Below, piece after piece: positions 13,045-26,534 of a stretch of 64,000 bases of DNA. A model generated the notes under the pieces. It made no database searches and was not told the DNA's origin. It saw only the letters and a list, made by a program, of their open reading frames with translations. Origin of the DNA: Toxorhynchites rutilus septentrionalis. Taxonomy: Eukaryota > Arthropoda > Insecta > Diptera > Culicidae. The first letter of the stretch is position 1. Each line of letters opens with the position of its first letter. Both the position numbers and the translations under genes were made by a program. The DNA lies in contig NC_073745.1 of the NCBI RefSeq assembly GCF_029784135.1, positions 55,457,205 through 55,521,204 of the forward strand. The letters are read 5' to 3'.

Positions 13045-13526
13045 AAGTATCATCAATTACCACATCGTTACAAATCGCAAACAAAGCCCATCGTGTATGT
13101 ACCTCCCGCTGCATGCTACTTGTTACGTGTAAGGATCACAAATGAGACACCATTTGTGGGTGTATTGCGAGGAATCATCAACAGATCGCGTTAGGCTCTA
13201 GTGAGCACCGCTCGTTAGCGAAGCTTTTCTTGTACAAAACAAGTGGGTGGCTTCAGTTCCGCTTAACGAGATCGAAAGAGCCATGCGATGCGATTTGTTT
13301 ATCGATATTTGGGTCTCGCGTTTGCTAAATCAGGCGTTCGAAGTAGTAAAGTAGGAGCTTGGAAAATGGAAAAATGTTACTGCCCCTGTGCTCAGTATTT
13401 TGCATTTTGTTTCCGTTCAGGTCTATATGCGCGATACACTTTCAGCTACCGGCTTCGAATGATGCGAAACTATTTTGTCAATAGATGGAGAGCACCGTTG
13501 CTAATTTGTATGTTTGTCTGTTCCAG

Positions 13527-16500
13527 AACAATCGGGGTCAATCCCACGACGATGTCCTGGGAGTGGTCACACATCTGGACCACATGGTGACACTGCTGCT
13601 GGTTGAGCTACATCATTGCAACAAACTGAGCTTGCCGGGGGCCCCAGCCCCATCGGCACCCTGTCTGGAGCATCTGTTAAGTGAGAACCTGCTCGATAAG
13701 CTGTACGAGTGGGGCATCAAAACCGGAAGGTAGGAAACGTGTTATATTATTTTAATATACTCTCTTACTCCACATCTTGTTGCAGATATGCTAACGCCCT
13801 CCGATTGGAGCAGTTGAAGCTCTATGAACAGCTTGTCAGTCACAGCCGACACCAATTGTTGGTGCATGAACCGTTCCTAAGACCACTGCTTAAAATATTA
13901 GCCTCGAGTCAGAACGAAATATACCCTCCGGATGTGGAAAAACGCCTGGTGATCCTGCTAAACCAACTCTGCGTGGTGCTGATGCAGAATGTTCACCTGC
14001 TAGATTTGTTCTTCTTCTCAACCGAACAGCAGAACGGCAGTGGGGGACATACGAAGTACGTAAGCTGTAATGTTTTTGATCAACACTTTTGGAATAATTT
14101 GTTTCATCTATGTCCTAGCTTCATTATTTTCTCCCTGCTAATTCCGTACGTACACCGGGAGGGATCGCTAGGACATCAGGCCCGTGATGCACTACTCCTG
14201 TGCATGGCTTTGTCCCAGAAGAACTCCAACGTGGGAACGTACATCGCAACGTATTCGTCGATTTGTCCCGTCCTGGTGACCGGCCTTGGTGGTCTATACT
14301 CCCGATTGCCAAATCAGATCGACATAAAAACCATGGATTGGTATCGAATCACTACGGACGATGTAACGGAGGTACCCGAGCTTACGCTGTTCATGAATTG
14401 TCTGGAATTCTGCAACGCCGTCGTTCAGGTGGCACACACAATGATCAGGCAGCAGTTGTTGGACTTTCTGTATCAGGGATTCCTGGTACCGGTGCTTGGA
14501 CCGGCGATTTTGCAGGTGATGTTCGGGCTCTATTTGTCTACCGTTCTGTAATGTAACCCATCTTATCAGCGCACATTCCCATTGCTTACACATATTTTAT
14601 CTAGACCGGTTAACAATCCTTTCCTTGTTGGGGGTAGATGGTGTCGGCGTACAGATTGTGATTGTTACATAAACCAAAACCTAAACGCGGAAGGCGAAGG
14701 CTTGGATGTAATTCGTTGATCATCTCTCCATAAGTCACGATCTCTTGACAATCCCCAGTTCCGGTGATGGTCGGTAGCGTAATCATCTAAGTGTTGTGTT
14801 ACTTTCTTATCGCTCGTCAAGTAGTGTTTGGCCGATTCCATCTCACAAGACAATAAATAACTGGATCCAAGCTCAACTTCTCCGGTTTCAGTGTTAAATC
14901 GCATTGAGATCAGGGGAGAGTTTGGTCCGGCATTTTTTTTCTCTTTGGGATGGAATTGCTTGCGTTCCTATTCTTCGGCTCATATCAACCGCGTCGCGAA
15001 TTTGTCAGAAATAACTAATATATTTTGAATTTTTCTTTTCCCTTCCAACAATTTTCTCGCTTGGTCCCTCCCATCCATTTGCTTCCTTGGTGATAAAACA
15101 ATTATACACACGTGTCTCTCCCTGTAATACTTCCTTCTCCTTAAATCGAAACAATAAACAAACAAACTGTTACCCAATGACACGCGGTGAACAGACATTT
15201 AAAGGTAGAGGTCAATTCCAGACAAACGTCGAGTCGCAGGTTTCGGCAATGGCGTATCTAGATCTCATCATGCGCTCGGTAACCGAACCGGGGCTGATCC
15301 AGGTGATCGTCAAGTTTCTCCTGGACATGGACAAATTCGATGGGCAGCGGATACTGGACGTGTTGGTGGAACGGTTGAACAGTAACGACGCGAGGGTATG
15401 TCCTCGATTGACCCTCGAAGTAATTCATTCTAATTCTGAAACATTGATTCCGTACATTTTAGCTCTGCATGGTTACGTTGTCACTGTTCGACACCCTGCT
15501 GGGACTAAACTGCGAGGACATTATGCTCGAGCTGGTCTTGAAGTATCTGCTGAACGGTCAGCATGTACCGGTGTCGCACCGCATCAAGATCAACCGGATG
15601 GATCCGTACGCCAGTGCGGTGGAATACTTCCTAAACATTGCACCGGAGATCATGAAAAAGGTCAATAATGTGCTTAGTATTAACAATAACAACAACTACC
15701 CAATAACGACAACGTCAAGCAGTGCTAGCGGGTCACTACACACCAATGGCCGCAACATTAGCAAAACGATCGGTGCCAACTGGAACCATTACGGACTGAA
15801 CACGGGCGAAACACTGCTCGCCAGCTATCAGGCGTATCTGCTGGAGGCACGCAATCGGATCGCTCAATGCAAGCAAGCCTGCGAGCAGTGGAACAACACG
15901 TACCGTTACCAAAAAATCAACAAACTGATGAACAACAACAACAACAATAGTAGCCAAATTGTTAATAGCTGTAATAGTAGTTTAAGCCCAAGTAACAACG
16001 GAACGACGGACGACGTGCGAACGTACAAAGTACAAATGATAAAGAATTTTTTGGCTGAATTCACCACGGCGACAGACAGTGTCCTAGCGGACATGAATGA
16101 AAATGATCGCTCTAGCCAGTGCCAATCACCTCTGGTGATATTCAGCACTGGGAGCTCCCACGGGGGATCGCATTTGACTACGATGACCAAACAGTTGGAC
16201 AGTCTGCAATCGCTGGGCGATAGCAGTGGTTATGAAAGTTTGAACATCACAACCATGGGTTCCGGGAGCGAGGATGGACGACGGCACGAATCGTGGAAAG
16301 TATCCAGCATCAAGGAGGAAACCATTATCGATCTGGATCTGTCCGAGGATTTGTTTGCCCAAGGGACCGTTAGTTTAGGTGGGTACTGTTTTGTTTATTC
16401 ACAGTTTGTAAGTGAAACATGCCAGAAAAATGCCAAGAATTTTGCATGGCTCTCTCATATTTTATTAAACTGCTGTTACTTCCACAGTCCTATTGATCGT

Positions 16501-19500
16501 TACGACTCAAATCTATTTTTTAAAGCTGGAAAAATTGTGGCTCTTGTGACTGAGTTGCTATCATCACGTAAAGCTTGAAACATTTAGAATCCGGAATCAC
16601 TGTTCATTTTATAGCAGTGGTCGTAGTAGGCGTATCTGAAATCGTTTGACAAGTCTCTTTCGATGGAAAAAAAATCAAGTTCATTCAATTCATGTCTTGT
16701 TTTAAAAAAAATAGGCAGGATGACGTCCGAACCTTAGAAGTCTATTTTTGCGCTAAAAAAAGGCAGAGCATAAGGCGTCGTGTACAAATTACGTAACGCT
16801 AAAAATCCGGATTTTGGACATCCTCCCCCTCCCCCTTACGTAACGCAATTTCCTACCTCTAATACACAGAAAGTAACGCAACCAACCCCTCCCCCCCCTT
16901 ATCGCGTTACGTAATTTTTGCGCGACGCCTAAGTCAAATCAGGCTGGTGCTCCCGTGACCGAGTGGTTAGCGTCTCACATTATTATGCCGGGGGTTCGGG
17001 TTCGATTCCCGTTCTGGCCGGGGGATTTTTCGTCAAAAAAATTTCTTCCGACTAGCACTGTGTTCACGCGTATTCTAGAGCTTGCCACTCCAGGATACAT
17101 TCAAGGCGTGTTGTTATTCGGCATAGAAATCTAAACTAAGTAGGGGAACCGCGAGAAATACGGACAATGGGGGTAAGTTGGACAGGTGGTTGATTTGTAT
17201 AGTTACATTTTGAATTTCAGATTTCTGCCAATGAGACACCTTCTACATGTTATTCTATAATATTTAAGCCACCTCATGAGAATGAATACTGATCAAAAGT
17301 GGAAAAGGGAAACATAAAACATGATACCGCGTGTGGATGTAATTTTAGCTGCTTCGATATTAAGCATTTTGAGTGGTTTAATATCAAAGTTCAATTCGCT
17401 GATGGTTATATTTCGGTTTGTGAGTTAACAGAGAAGCCATATTAGGTATATACGGAAAAGTAATTTAATTTTTGAGTGGATAATTTAAATTATTGAAATA
17501 ATTGTATTGGCGGGGTAATATGCGCAGTTGCCAGTGGGAGTGAGATAGACTGTGAAAAGTCTGTTTAATCTGTTCCTAAGGAATGCCCTGCGTCTATAAA
17601 CGAAAATCAAATCGCCAAATGTGGACTGTTTAGAAGCTGACTGGAACCAAGAGCAAAACAGTTGAAGGTCTGTCCGTTTATACTGCTGAAAAGCACGATA
17701 CCTCTTCTAGGTGGATTAATTCGGTTTTTAATCATTTTACGGACATTCGTGATGAGTGCAGACCTTGGTTGAATCAAATTATTCCTCTCGCGATCGATAA
17801 ACCTCTACGCCTCATATATTACAAACCTGTCCATAAATTTCAGTGGTATCGTAACATATGGAATCGATTACATTAAAAAACATCTCAATCCTCCTAATTG
17901 CCCCCAATTCAGCCTAATCGAAAAATTGAAAAATCTCATTTGAAAAATGCACCCGTGACTCGCTGCTGCAGACATGAAAAGATCGTGGAATAAAATGGCC
18001 ACTGAGGTTGACCAACAGAGATCCCAAACATTGATGGGGGTTATCCGAAGAAAAGTACAAAAATTCATCAAAACTGTAACATAATAATTGTTTTAACATT
18101 TTTTTTCTGAAAAGAACAATAAAGTATCTGCATTTTGGTATAAGAACATTCTTGTACCTTTATCCAATCCCGAGATACAACTGGTTTTGTGACTTCAGAT
18201 TTTAAATAAATCAAGCTTTCCATCATGTTGGGGAATTCGGGTTCATCTCCCGTTGAGATTGGGAAATTTGGGCAAACGTATTCTAGAGTATTCTTGAGTC
18301 GCAACGGTCAATTTACCTGTAGAAAGAAAAAAAACAAAAGTCCTATCACCGAAGATATATTGAACTATAAAAAAAAGGTGCTTTAATAACCGCAGGTCCT
18401 TTTCTCACGGCCATATGGGGCAAACTGCAAACCTTCACTAGCAACTGTTTGTACGTAAACCTACACCTAACCGGACTGATCAGCCATCTGGCATGGTTTC
18501 CCCTCCCGTTGTTGCACTCAATTCTTCTTCGGCCCGATATTCCAACGACGTCCGATACACCATCTTTTCATCAGGTATATTTTTCTTAAATTTACTGTGC
18601 CAGATCAACCTTTTAAGCACAATGTAACTGCATACCCAGGTCCTCAAAATTCTCAAACAACAAATAGATGCCGAGCTGCCAGACTGTGACGAATCGTTGG
18701 AGATCGTCGACGTAGCGAGGTCGCTTCTGGTGGATCGTGAATTCCGACTGATCAACATGCGCAAGAACGCCATCGAATCGAACACGAGCACCGGTAGGGT
18801 GCTAACGAGCGGGATAGGCGGCGGCGGCGTTGGGTCTTGTGTCTCGATGACTTCCGGCCTATCCCAGGCAACCCCTATGCAACTAACACCAGGCTCATCG
18901 TACGATCCCTTCAAAAGGAACGATATCAAGCGGAAAAGCATCAGCAGTTCGTTCTCCAGCATCTTCAAAAGACCCGGATCGTCCGGTAAGTTCTGCCATT
19001 GTGTTCCAATTCATTGCGCGCAAAACTGTTTTCAACCAACACGATAGAAGATTTTTGCGTTTTTTCCTACTTTCGCGCGAGTCACCATTTGGTTTATTAA
19101 CTGTTTCTGCTTCACGGTCAGCCTTTCTCACACCCGAGCTTTGTTTTGTTAGAAAATGACACACAAAGTACGATCTATTATACGCTTAGGATATCGAATA
19201 AAACGAGCGGGTTTTGTTGTTTGAAATAAGTAGCGCTTATTCTTTAACACTTCACTCACAGGTTGACAGAAATCAGTTTAGCTTTTTTGCATCATTATTG
19301 AAACTATAAGCCGAGGTGAATTTACCTTCTCGTCCCATGACAAAAATCGATGACATCTTTTTATCGACGCTTTTCTTTTCCCTTACGTTCTTCTCTGTTG
19401 TATTATAACAATTTTTTCAAAAAAAAAGACGCAAAGTAATCAGAAAATCATAACAATGAGAAATAGTAAGGCAACTTACGTGATGAATATGCCTTTTATT

Positions 19501-22500
19501 TAATGTTTTTATCCAGTAATAACAAATGCGTAATCAAATCAATCCATTTCGTTTTTCTTCACTCGTACCTTAGCATCATCCGGTATAGCACAAGTATTTC
19601 AATTTTTTACTGGTAAATATCATTCATCTTTCTTATTGTTTCTATTGGTTGTTTATTTGGAATATGTTTCTCTCTGTGTTTATTCAGTATCTATCGTTCG
19701 TTTTTCGGTTGGGATTTTCGAACATTACCGTTTTGGTGTTTGGTAGATCTCGTTGAGTTTTAACATTAATAACAATTTAGGGAAACGGGCAATTGAGTGT
19801 TCTAAATATTGTTGGATTTTTTTCTTTAGTTGATTAACAAACTTGTAGATTGGTTGCCAGTGATTTTTCATTTTCTGCATGATTAACAGTTAACATCGTC
19901 TATCGTATGGTATGCATGGTCCTTACATTAATGTAGACTACCAATCATCTAAAATTGTGCTGTACCTTGAATTTTCTTTGCTGATTGTATAACAAATGTT
20001 GATCGTTCCTGACGTTGACGTTGACGAACTGTATACAATAGATAAACAAAGTTTTGTATTGAACTCTTAAACATTCATCAATTGGGGCCATTAAACCATA
20101 AAAGTGTGGATACAGACAATTGAGATTGAACATAAGCAAAAGAGAACGGGTTTTCAAATAAGATTAATTTCATTTCACTGAATTTAAAAAATAGGGGATA
20201 GTTAAAAGTGTCGGTTAGCAACGAATAAAAATAAAGTATTGTCGTGCTATACCTTCCTAAATCTGTGGGCGATCGCGGTGGACTTTATCATCAAAATGGT
20301 GATCCTTCAAAAACCTTGCAATCCACCTGTTCACTAGCTTACGCTCACACCCCCCTTCGATCTCATCTTCCGTCTAAACCTAATGGAAAATCTCTCAAAG
20401 TCATGCAAATCGAGAAAGATCTGGCGAGGTATACGCAAACCAGATTGTCGTCGACGAGCACTTCACGTTGGAATATCGCGTGTAAACACCCTCTCACTTA
20501 GTAGAAATTGAGGGTGCGATAGAGGATCATATTTGATGAAAAAATCCTACGCATGTGGGCAATTCTCAACTAGGACACTGTTGAACTTAAGTCTAATTTT
20601 ATGTCTTGAACTGACTCTAATTTAGAAAGTACGCTCCTAAAAATAATTATACTGTTCATTTGAAAGATAAGACAATTTTGTATAGAATGCAGTTGTAAAA
20701 CTTTCAAATTAATGGAACCCAGAATCAACTTTTAAATGTAAAGAAGAAACCTCAAATTTTGTGTTTTTAATCAATTTTCCAAAAATGCATGATAAACTGG
20801 ATTGTTTCTATCAGCCAAATTGATACTCTCCAACCACTCTACAGTTCCTTTCTTGACACCACACGATTATCCTTCTTGTTATCTTCCACTAATTGAAATG
20901 TGTTCACAACAGTATTTTATGCAGAATTTCCTGAAATGAAAGCAATTCAATCGTGCAAAATAGCGCACTTTTGAATTAAAGTCAGTTTAAGGTTAAAACC
21001 GGTCTCAAGGACAAGTTCAATAATTTTTTCGTAGTTAAGATTTGATCATAAGCGTGGAATATTTTTATCCCCTATCCCCTAAAATATTCCTAACAACCTA
21101 TATATAACAATATTTTAAACAGATATAATAGTTTTCGATATTTTATTCAATTCATGAGAAAGTTTTCTCAATAATCAAAACATTTATAAAAAAATAATAA
21201 AAGGTTAATAGATTTCTAAAAAAAAATGATTCAATCGGGCAATAGGCTTCAAGGCTATTCTTGTAAAAAATGACCAAAATTTTAATAAAATGGGAAGGAT
21301 CGGGGCCGCGGAGGATTAATTTGGCGTTGAATTACTTCCTGGTAAACTGTTAGAATTTTATAAGTAAGTGACCGTTTGATAAGGATTTACGCGGAGAAAA
21401 ACTAAAGAGCAATACAAATAACTTTTCGTGCAAGGTTAGTAAAAAAATAATGAGACATGAGTTTTCTGATGTTTTTCCCCACGAGCATTATGGAAGCTAT
21501 CTAAACACTCAATGCAGAATGGTCAATAAGTAGTTGTAAAATAAAAAAATATAGATATTGAAAATATTTTTAATAAGGTATTAGTACCCTTAGAAAATTT
21601 TCCGAACTATTGCGGAAAAGGTTTCTATTGCGCTGATAATTAAAAGTGAATTGATTGTGTAAATGAACCGACATTTCCTGTGGCGATCGTATTCCGAAGT
21701 AAGCAAAGAACTACAATCGAAAAAAATAGAGGAGCAAAGAGCGACAAAGAAAGTTTTGAGTGATCTTTGAAACGCTGTAACTCTGTTATAATGCATTCGT
21801 CAGAGCAACAACTGGACCATGCATTTAATATTTCCAAGATTTCGATGAGTAGATTTGGCCATCGACTTGCTGTGCGTTCATTATTTCATGAAATATTCTT
21901 AATTCGAAATCAAAGGATAATTTTTCATTCGATAGAGAATACCTCTGTAGTAAATAGTTCTACTGAAACTCTGTATGAATCAAATGGAAGCGAAGTAATC
22001 ATGTTGATTGGATTGCTTTTACGAATGTATTTTCGAAATCTATAGAAACTTGAAAACAAACCATAAACGCTTTTTCTTTTCTTGCAATTACAACACATAT
22101 ACGCATCACACACTAGAAATTTGTAGCTCGAAAATGCTTTATTTTTCATCTTAATGCCATCATTTATATCGAAGATACAGGCGTTCCGAAATCGCTGAAA
22201 AATGTCGACCCTTTACTTTCCTTTGTCAAGTGAAGATCTATAGATATCAGTGCATGATTCCTACTTTATCCTTTCTTTTTTCGAAATTCTGTTTAATTGA
22301 TAGAAAAATAATCTTGTGCGCTTCAAAAACTCGAGCTCTGATGGCACAACATACGAGCCACTTCAATAATTGTTGTTGCTACTGCTAACTAGGGTGGCTG
22401 CTAAAATGTTCATGTCAAATTTCAAAAACCGACCATGTACATTTTGTTTATTGGTCCAAATAATGACCTGTGCAAAATTTCAGCTCAATCGGACATGATT

Positions 22501-24585
22501 TAGGGGTGCTTCAAAGCACTTAAAGTTTTGTTTTTTTCATTATCGAAAATCTTCCATTTTTTTTTCGATTTTCTTCGATTTTTTTTTCGATGCCAAATAA
22601 CTTAAAATTGCATAAAACGATCTGGTGTTATCACGAAAACAAATTTTTGGCCGAAAATCGACTTTTTGTGACTTAGCCTTAGTGGCCAAAAAATCAAAAC
22701 TTTGTGAGTGCTTTGAGGCACCCCTAAATCATGTCCGATTGAGCTGAAATTTTGCACAGGTCATTTTTTTGGACCAATTAACAAAATGCACATAGTCGGT
22801 TCTTTAAATTCGATAATTTTTATTTTTTCCATACGCCTCTCAGGCCTCTCAGGCTTAGTCCCAAAAGGTCGATTTTCGGGCAAAAATTTATTTTCGAGCT
22901 GACACCAGATCTCGACTTTTTATGCATTTTATGTCTTTTTATGCATTTTATGTCTATTTATGCATTTCGTGTTCACAAACCAGATAGCCTTTGTATCTTC
23001 GAAGATAATAGAAAAACAAAATATTGCAAGTATTTCAAAATTAAACTCATATGGAATATTCGCTTTGTTTTACTACTCATTTCTCTGTCATAAAACATCA
23101 ATGAGCCACAGCAAACGTGGCAGGGTTCAGCAAGTAAAATTTGAAACAAAATAAACTTAAATGGAATTAAAATTTAATTTATGCGCAATTCAGTTATCTC
23201 CTGAATTATTCTAGTAAAATGAAGAAAAATGTCCACGTGGACAACATGGGAAGGGGTACGAAAATGTCCACGCTTGTCCACGAGGGGGGAGGGAGGAATC
23301 TAGAATCGTGCTTTTTCTGTCCACGTCGTATGTGGACAGCCTCTTATGCTTTTTGTATCGCCTGAAAAAACTCTTAATATTGGAACATTTTGATTTCAAA
23401 TGGGGGTAAATTTTTGTTGCGCCCATCACTGTTGATAGTTGACCGTAAATTGATGTTTCCAAAAAAAAAACGTGTTTTCGAAAAAAAATTCGATGCCAAA
23501 TGTATTAAAATTGCATGAACATTTTTTTGACAAAATTTTTCCGAGATGACAGTAGATCTCGACGTTTCATGCAATTTTAAGACATTTGGCAACATTTTTT
23601 TTTCATTTTCAATTTTCGATTTTCAAAAAACTCAAAATTTGAGTGCTTTGCGCCACTATCCCTTAAGTTCGATTGAGCTGAAATTTTGCATAGGGTCTTT
23701 TTTCGAGGTGGTGAACATTTTGTATGGGGTGACTTTTTGAAATTTTGAGGTCACATTTTTTTTTCATTAGCACTCTATTGTGTATCCTAGAAAATTCCTC
23801 GACGATGTATTGTAATATCCAATGGATTATCGTTACGAATATCACAGTAGAATCAAAAGGTTCATGATCATAATCAGATTTTTTGCATGTTTATAATGGA
23901 AAGGATCTCCTAGAGACTGGACACGTGAATGAATATTTCAAATAAAAAAAAAACAAATTTTGAAAACAAACTCTGTTGTTTGTGTGTCCAGACTTTTTGA
24001 ACTTCCTGTAGAAATAGGTACACCCTATAAAAATATTGCTATTCCCACATTAGATTTAATTTTTTGTTTGCATCTATTTTAAGTTTTTCGAGTTGAATTG
24101 TGTAATTATTGTACAGAGAGAACTTTACAGCCTCACTGCCAAAATCTAATATGTTTCCCTTGGCAGGTGGATCAAGCGGATCGGCGCATTCGTCCTCGCC
24201 GGTGTCCGGCTATCATCAGCAACAGTCTTCGAGCAGCAGTAGCTCCGGTGTGAGTGGTAGTACGATAAGCGGCGGGAGTCGGCGTGATTCACGAGAAGCC
24301 GAAACTCAGTTCGTGGATCATCCCTCCTCGATGGGTGTCAGTAGTGGCAGTCCTCCGAGCATGTCCTCTATCGGTAGCGGGAGTGCCCACAACAGTCTCG
24401 AGTACTCGTTGATCAACATCAATGGATCCATCTTTGGGGTAGGTAGCGAGCGACAGCGTGATCTCGCCGTCAGTGCCGTCATACTGGACGAATGGCTCAA
24501 GGAGCTGTCCTCCATCACGCAGGAACATTGTATCACGATGTTCTCCGAGCACGCGCTGATTCGCCAACCGGCGAAATCTAGTTGA
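13527..24585 (+). CDS. FHIP: FTS and Hook-interacting protein (FHIP, UPF0518 family), 5'-partial
   Basis: FHIP joins FTS and Hook in the FHF complex, which links cytoplasmic dynein to endosomal cargo. Eight coding exons with GT-AG introns were placed by keeping the frame and family similarity: 13527-13729, 13786-14055, 14119-14515, 15222-15395, 15463-16378, 18396-18574, 18640-18985, 24167-24585. Joined, they give 967 residues. Family blocks in order are DDVLGVVTHLDHMVTLLLVE, ENLLDKLYEWGIKTGRYANA, HREGSLGHQARDALLLCMAL, FDGQRILDVLVERLNSNDAR, PFLTAIWGKLQTFTSN and LDEWLKELSSITQEH near the C-terminus. Asn-rich runs (exon 5) and Ser-rich runs (last exon) are insect-specific low-complexity inserts. 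The second intron is only 63 bp; the last is 5.2 kb. The first coding exon, expected to start with a short tryptophan-containing N-terminus, was not found and probably lies outside the window. Confidence 0.9.
13730..13785 (+). other. FHIP intron, 56 bp
   Basis: Donor GTAGGA and acceptor TTGCAG. The join restores an Arg codon in KTGRYANA, which confirms the splice. Confidence 0.85.
14516..15221 (+). other. FHIP intron, 706 bp
   Basis: The donor follows ILQ at 14515 (GTGATG); the acceptor TTCCAG precedes TNVESQ. The interior shows no gene or identified transposon. Confidence 0.8.
16774..16929. mobile_element. 156-bp MITE with TAA target duplication
   Basis: Near-perfect 26-bp terminal inverted repeats begin GGCGTCG and end AATTACGTAACGC at both ends. 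TAA flanks each side (16771-16773 and 16930-16932). The interior is pyrimidine-rich. A 3-bp TAA duplication suits a Harbinger-type origin. It lies inside FHIP intron 6 (16379-18395). Confidence 0.8.
16944..17142 (+). mobile_element. Feilai-like tRNA-derived SINE, truncated copy
   Basis: Same family as the copy at 10273-10560, in opposite orientation. It has an A box in CTCCCGTGACCGAGTGGTTA and a B box GGGTTCGATTCCC, and the body runs to CTAAACTAAGTA. The last part and the GAA tail are missing, so it is 3'-truncated. It sits 14 bp after a MITE in an FHIP intron, on the same strand as FHIP. Confidence 0.85.
17850..18085 (+). pseudogene. ITmD37E transposase C-terminal fragment
   Basis: The reading GIDYIKKHLNPPNCPQFSLIEKL matches the region around the third catalytic residue of the intact transposase at 6800-7819 (NPPNCPQIRPIEKFW). 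It is followed by ADMKRSWNKMATEVDQQRSQ and VIRRKVQKFIKT. Stops interrupt it. The sequence just downstream (18100-18200) resembles the interior of the MITE at 30259-30650. This links that MITE to a related mariner-type family. It lies in an FHIP intron. Confidence 0.75.
22390..22815. repeat. Long inverted repeat (hairpin MITE)
   Basis: The block GACCTGTGCAAAATTTCAGC, continuing through TCGGACATGATTTAGGGGTG, at about 22470-22530 is repeated in reverse complement at about 22705-22765. Flanking sequence also matches outward (ACATTTTGTTTATTGGTCC versus GGACCAATTAACAAAATG). Arms are roughly 130 bp around a 150-bp loop. A third, half copy occurs at about 23645-23705. It looks like a foldback non-autonomous DNA transposon. 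Confidence 0.75.
23231..23339. repeat. GTCCACGTGGAC-type short repeat, copy 1
   Basis: The unit begins GTCCACGTGGACAACATGGG, has an internal GTCCACGCTTGTCCACG followed by a G-rich run, and ends GTCCACGTCGTATGTGGACAG. A close copy in the same orientation lies at 31007-31114. The palindromic ends suggest a short MITE. Target duplication was not resolved. Confidence 0.65.
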
Positions 24586-25660
24586 GGGTGAATGTGCATC
24601 TCCCTACGTGAATCGATCAAGCGTTCGCAGATTCGATTTGTTTATGTTTGGTTAAGCTTTATCTGCTTTTTTTATCGAGGTTAGTTTAGGTCTACTTCTG
24701 CAACCTTATGCATGATTCTCAGTACGGCTGAGATGAAACAGAACAAATATCGTGATCGAAAACACTTTCATATACACTTACACTATTCATTTCTAAAATG
24801 AGTACCGTTTTAATTTATAGAAAAGTTAGGACAAATATTTTATCCTTTCTTTTTTTTCTTACCTTTCTAGAATAATTTTCAGAATTTTTATCCCTTTATT
24901 TTATTCGATACATAGAATAATAAATTTTATTAAGGCTTTAATACTACTTTTGGCAATGCTTTGAAAGGTTGTATAACGAAACCCTCTTTCTCTCATTATA
25001 ACGTTACAACGACTACCAGCTAAAACTATGAAGGGTATCTTTCTCGAGAGATAGCGAAACAAAAAGCCAAACGACTCTGTAATTTAGAACGACATCCAGC
25101 GAAACGTCCCAATGAACAACCCTTTCACGAAGAAGACTAATATGTTGATAGCGTTGATACGGTTGTCCAATTTGTCAGTATGATTAGACAATAGTAAACG
25201 AGAATGGTGAATTAACGAGAGAAGCAATTCTACGCTGTTCTCGCGTAGATTCAGCTATACCTGAAGTTAAATGCAATATATGCGTAAGCGGAACTAAGAT
25301 CGATGTGTGAAGTGCTGTAAGATCTTGCGAGCAAAAATTATATTGTAATAACATATTTTTGTATAAATATATACATTAACAGATTAATATTAGAGAGAGA
25401 CGAAATGGTGGCAACGAGTGGAGATTTTTCTCTAAGACAATCCGTAATCCAGCTAGCACTGTTTACTAGAGGTGGCATCTGTAATTATAAAACATACTTT
25501 GGACTTTATATCCTACTTAACACGTTGACTGCTACCTGTGCGTACAAAGAAATCTCCTTCAGGTAACCGTGTATATATATGAATCATGAAAAATAAACAA
25601 TGCAAATGATGTTCTTCTTCTGTAGGCAGTGTTTGGATTTCGATCAAAATCGAATGATAC
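24586..25660 (+). other. FHIP 3'-UTR and downstream sequence
   Basis: Downstream of the FHIP stop there is no repeat signature for about 1 kb. AATAAA signals occur at 24919-24924 and at 25592-25597. Either could end the transcript; the second is followed by a T/GT-rich stretch. Confidence 0.5.
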
Positions 25661-25663
25661 ACA

Positions 25664-26514
25664 TAGCGAATTCGTTTTTGTTCAGTTTCAACCCCAGTGC
25701 CGCACTAACTGCTGTCAAAACGTTTTTTTTTCACTCAGTTTCGCACTAGTTCGCCCCGAAAGCTGTTAGTTTCGCACTGAGATGTTTCACGGGTTGGCAC
25801 TCGGGTTCACCAATACAACTATACTGAACTGTCAAGTTCCGAATATTGTTTTGGAAAATCTAAAAATAAAGACTATGAAAATGGAAAACCTGCTGCTTTT
25901 GCTTTTGTATTATTGGAATCGTAATCCAATTCGGATTCTGATTTTGAAGAGTAGAGTAGACGGCATTAAGCTACGTGTGCTTTCATTGGGAGGTGAAAAT
26001 AATGATGGATATTCAGGTGGAATAAATTTCAAAATCAAAATTATGAATGAAAATTTACTTTAACGTATCGAATATTTATTTTATGTGATTAAATAAAAGT
26101 TTTTTTTTCCGATATCGCAGAATATTAAACGAAAACTGTGTCTAATGATGGTTTTGTATTATAATAGTAATTATTTGTGGAACAAACAGGAAAAACAGGA
26201 AATGCATTGACAAATGGTTAAGTGAGTGTCAGATCTACGTGTGTTAGGTAATCAAACAATATTAAGTAAAAATTTTCATTCAAACTTTTATATGTTTACA
26301 CTGAACTTGACCCTTCTGATCTGATGGAGAACAATTTACCTCCCAAGCAGTAATATCACCACCAGACGTCGACACTGTACATTTGCCGTCGTAAATATAA
26401 ACAAATCAGACTATATAACGCACACCAACAAACCACCGCATTCGTGAAACTGAAAACGTTTTTTTATTACAGAGTCAGTTTGGCACTGACTCAGTTTTAA
26501 AAACGAATTCGCTA
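25664..26514. mobile_element. 851-bp element with perfect 16-bp inverted ends
   Basis: TAGCGAATTCGTTTTT at 25664-25679 recurs as its exact reverse complement at 26499-26514. CAGTGCC and related motifs recur just inside both ends. The interior has a 93-residue open frame (25782-26063) that I do not recognise; it may be chance. It is probably a non-autonomous DNA transposon. Part of the interior (about 26.0-26.4 kb) resembles sequence at about 50.05-50.45 kb. Confidence 0.6.
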
Positions 26515-26534
26515 ACAATGTGTCATGCAAGTAA

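Larger units (their letters stand above)
18986..24166 (+). other. Large last intron of FHIP (5.2 kb)
   Basis: Donor GTAAGT at 18986, acceptor TTGGCAG ending at 24166; the join restores a Gly codon. The intron is AT-rich and contains the hairpin repeat at 22.4-22.8 kb and the GTCCACGTGGAC repeat at 23.23 kb. I found no nested gene. Confidence 0.8.

Noticed and set aside
24289..24620. Minus-strand frames opposite the last FHIP exon
   Set aside because: They are antisense shadows of a GC-rich, serine-rich coding exon.
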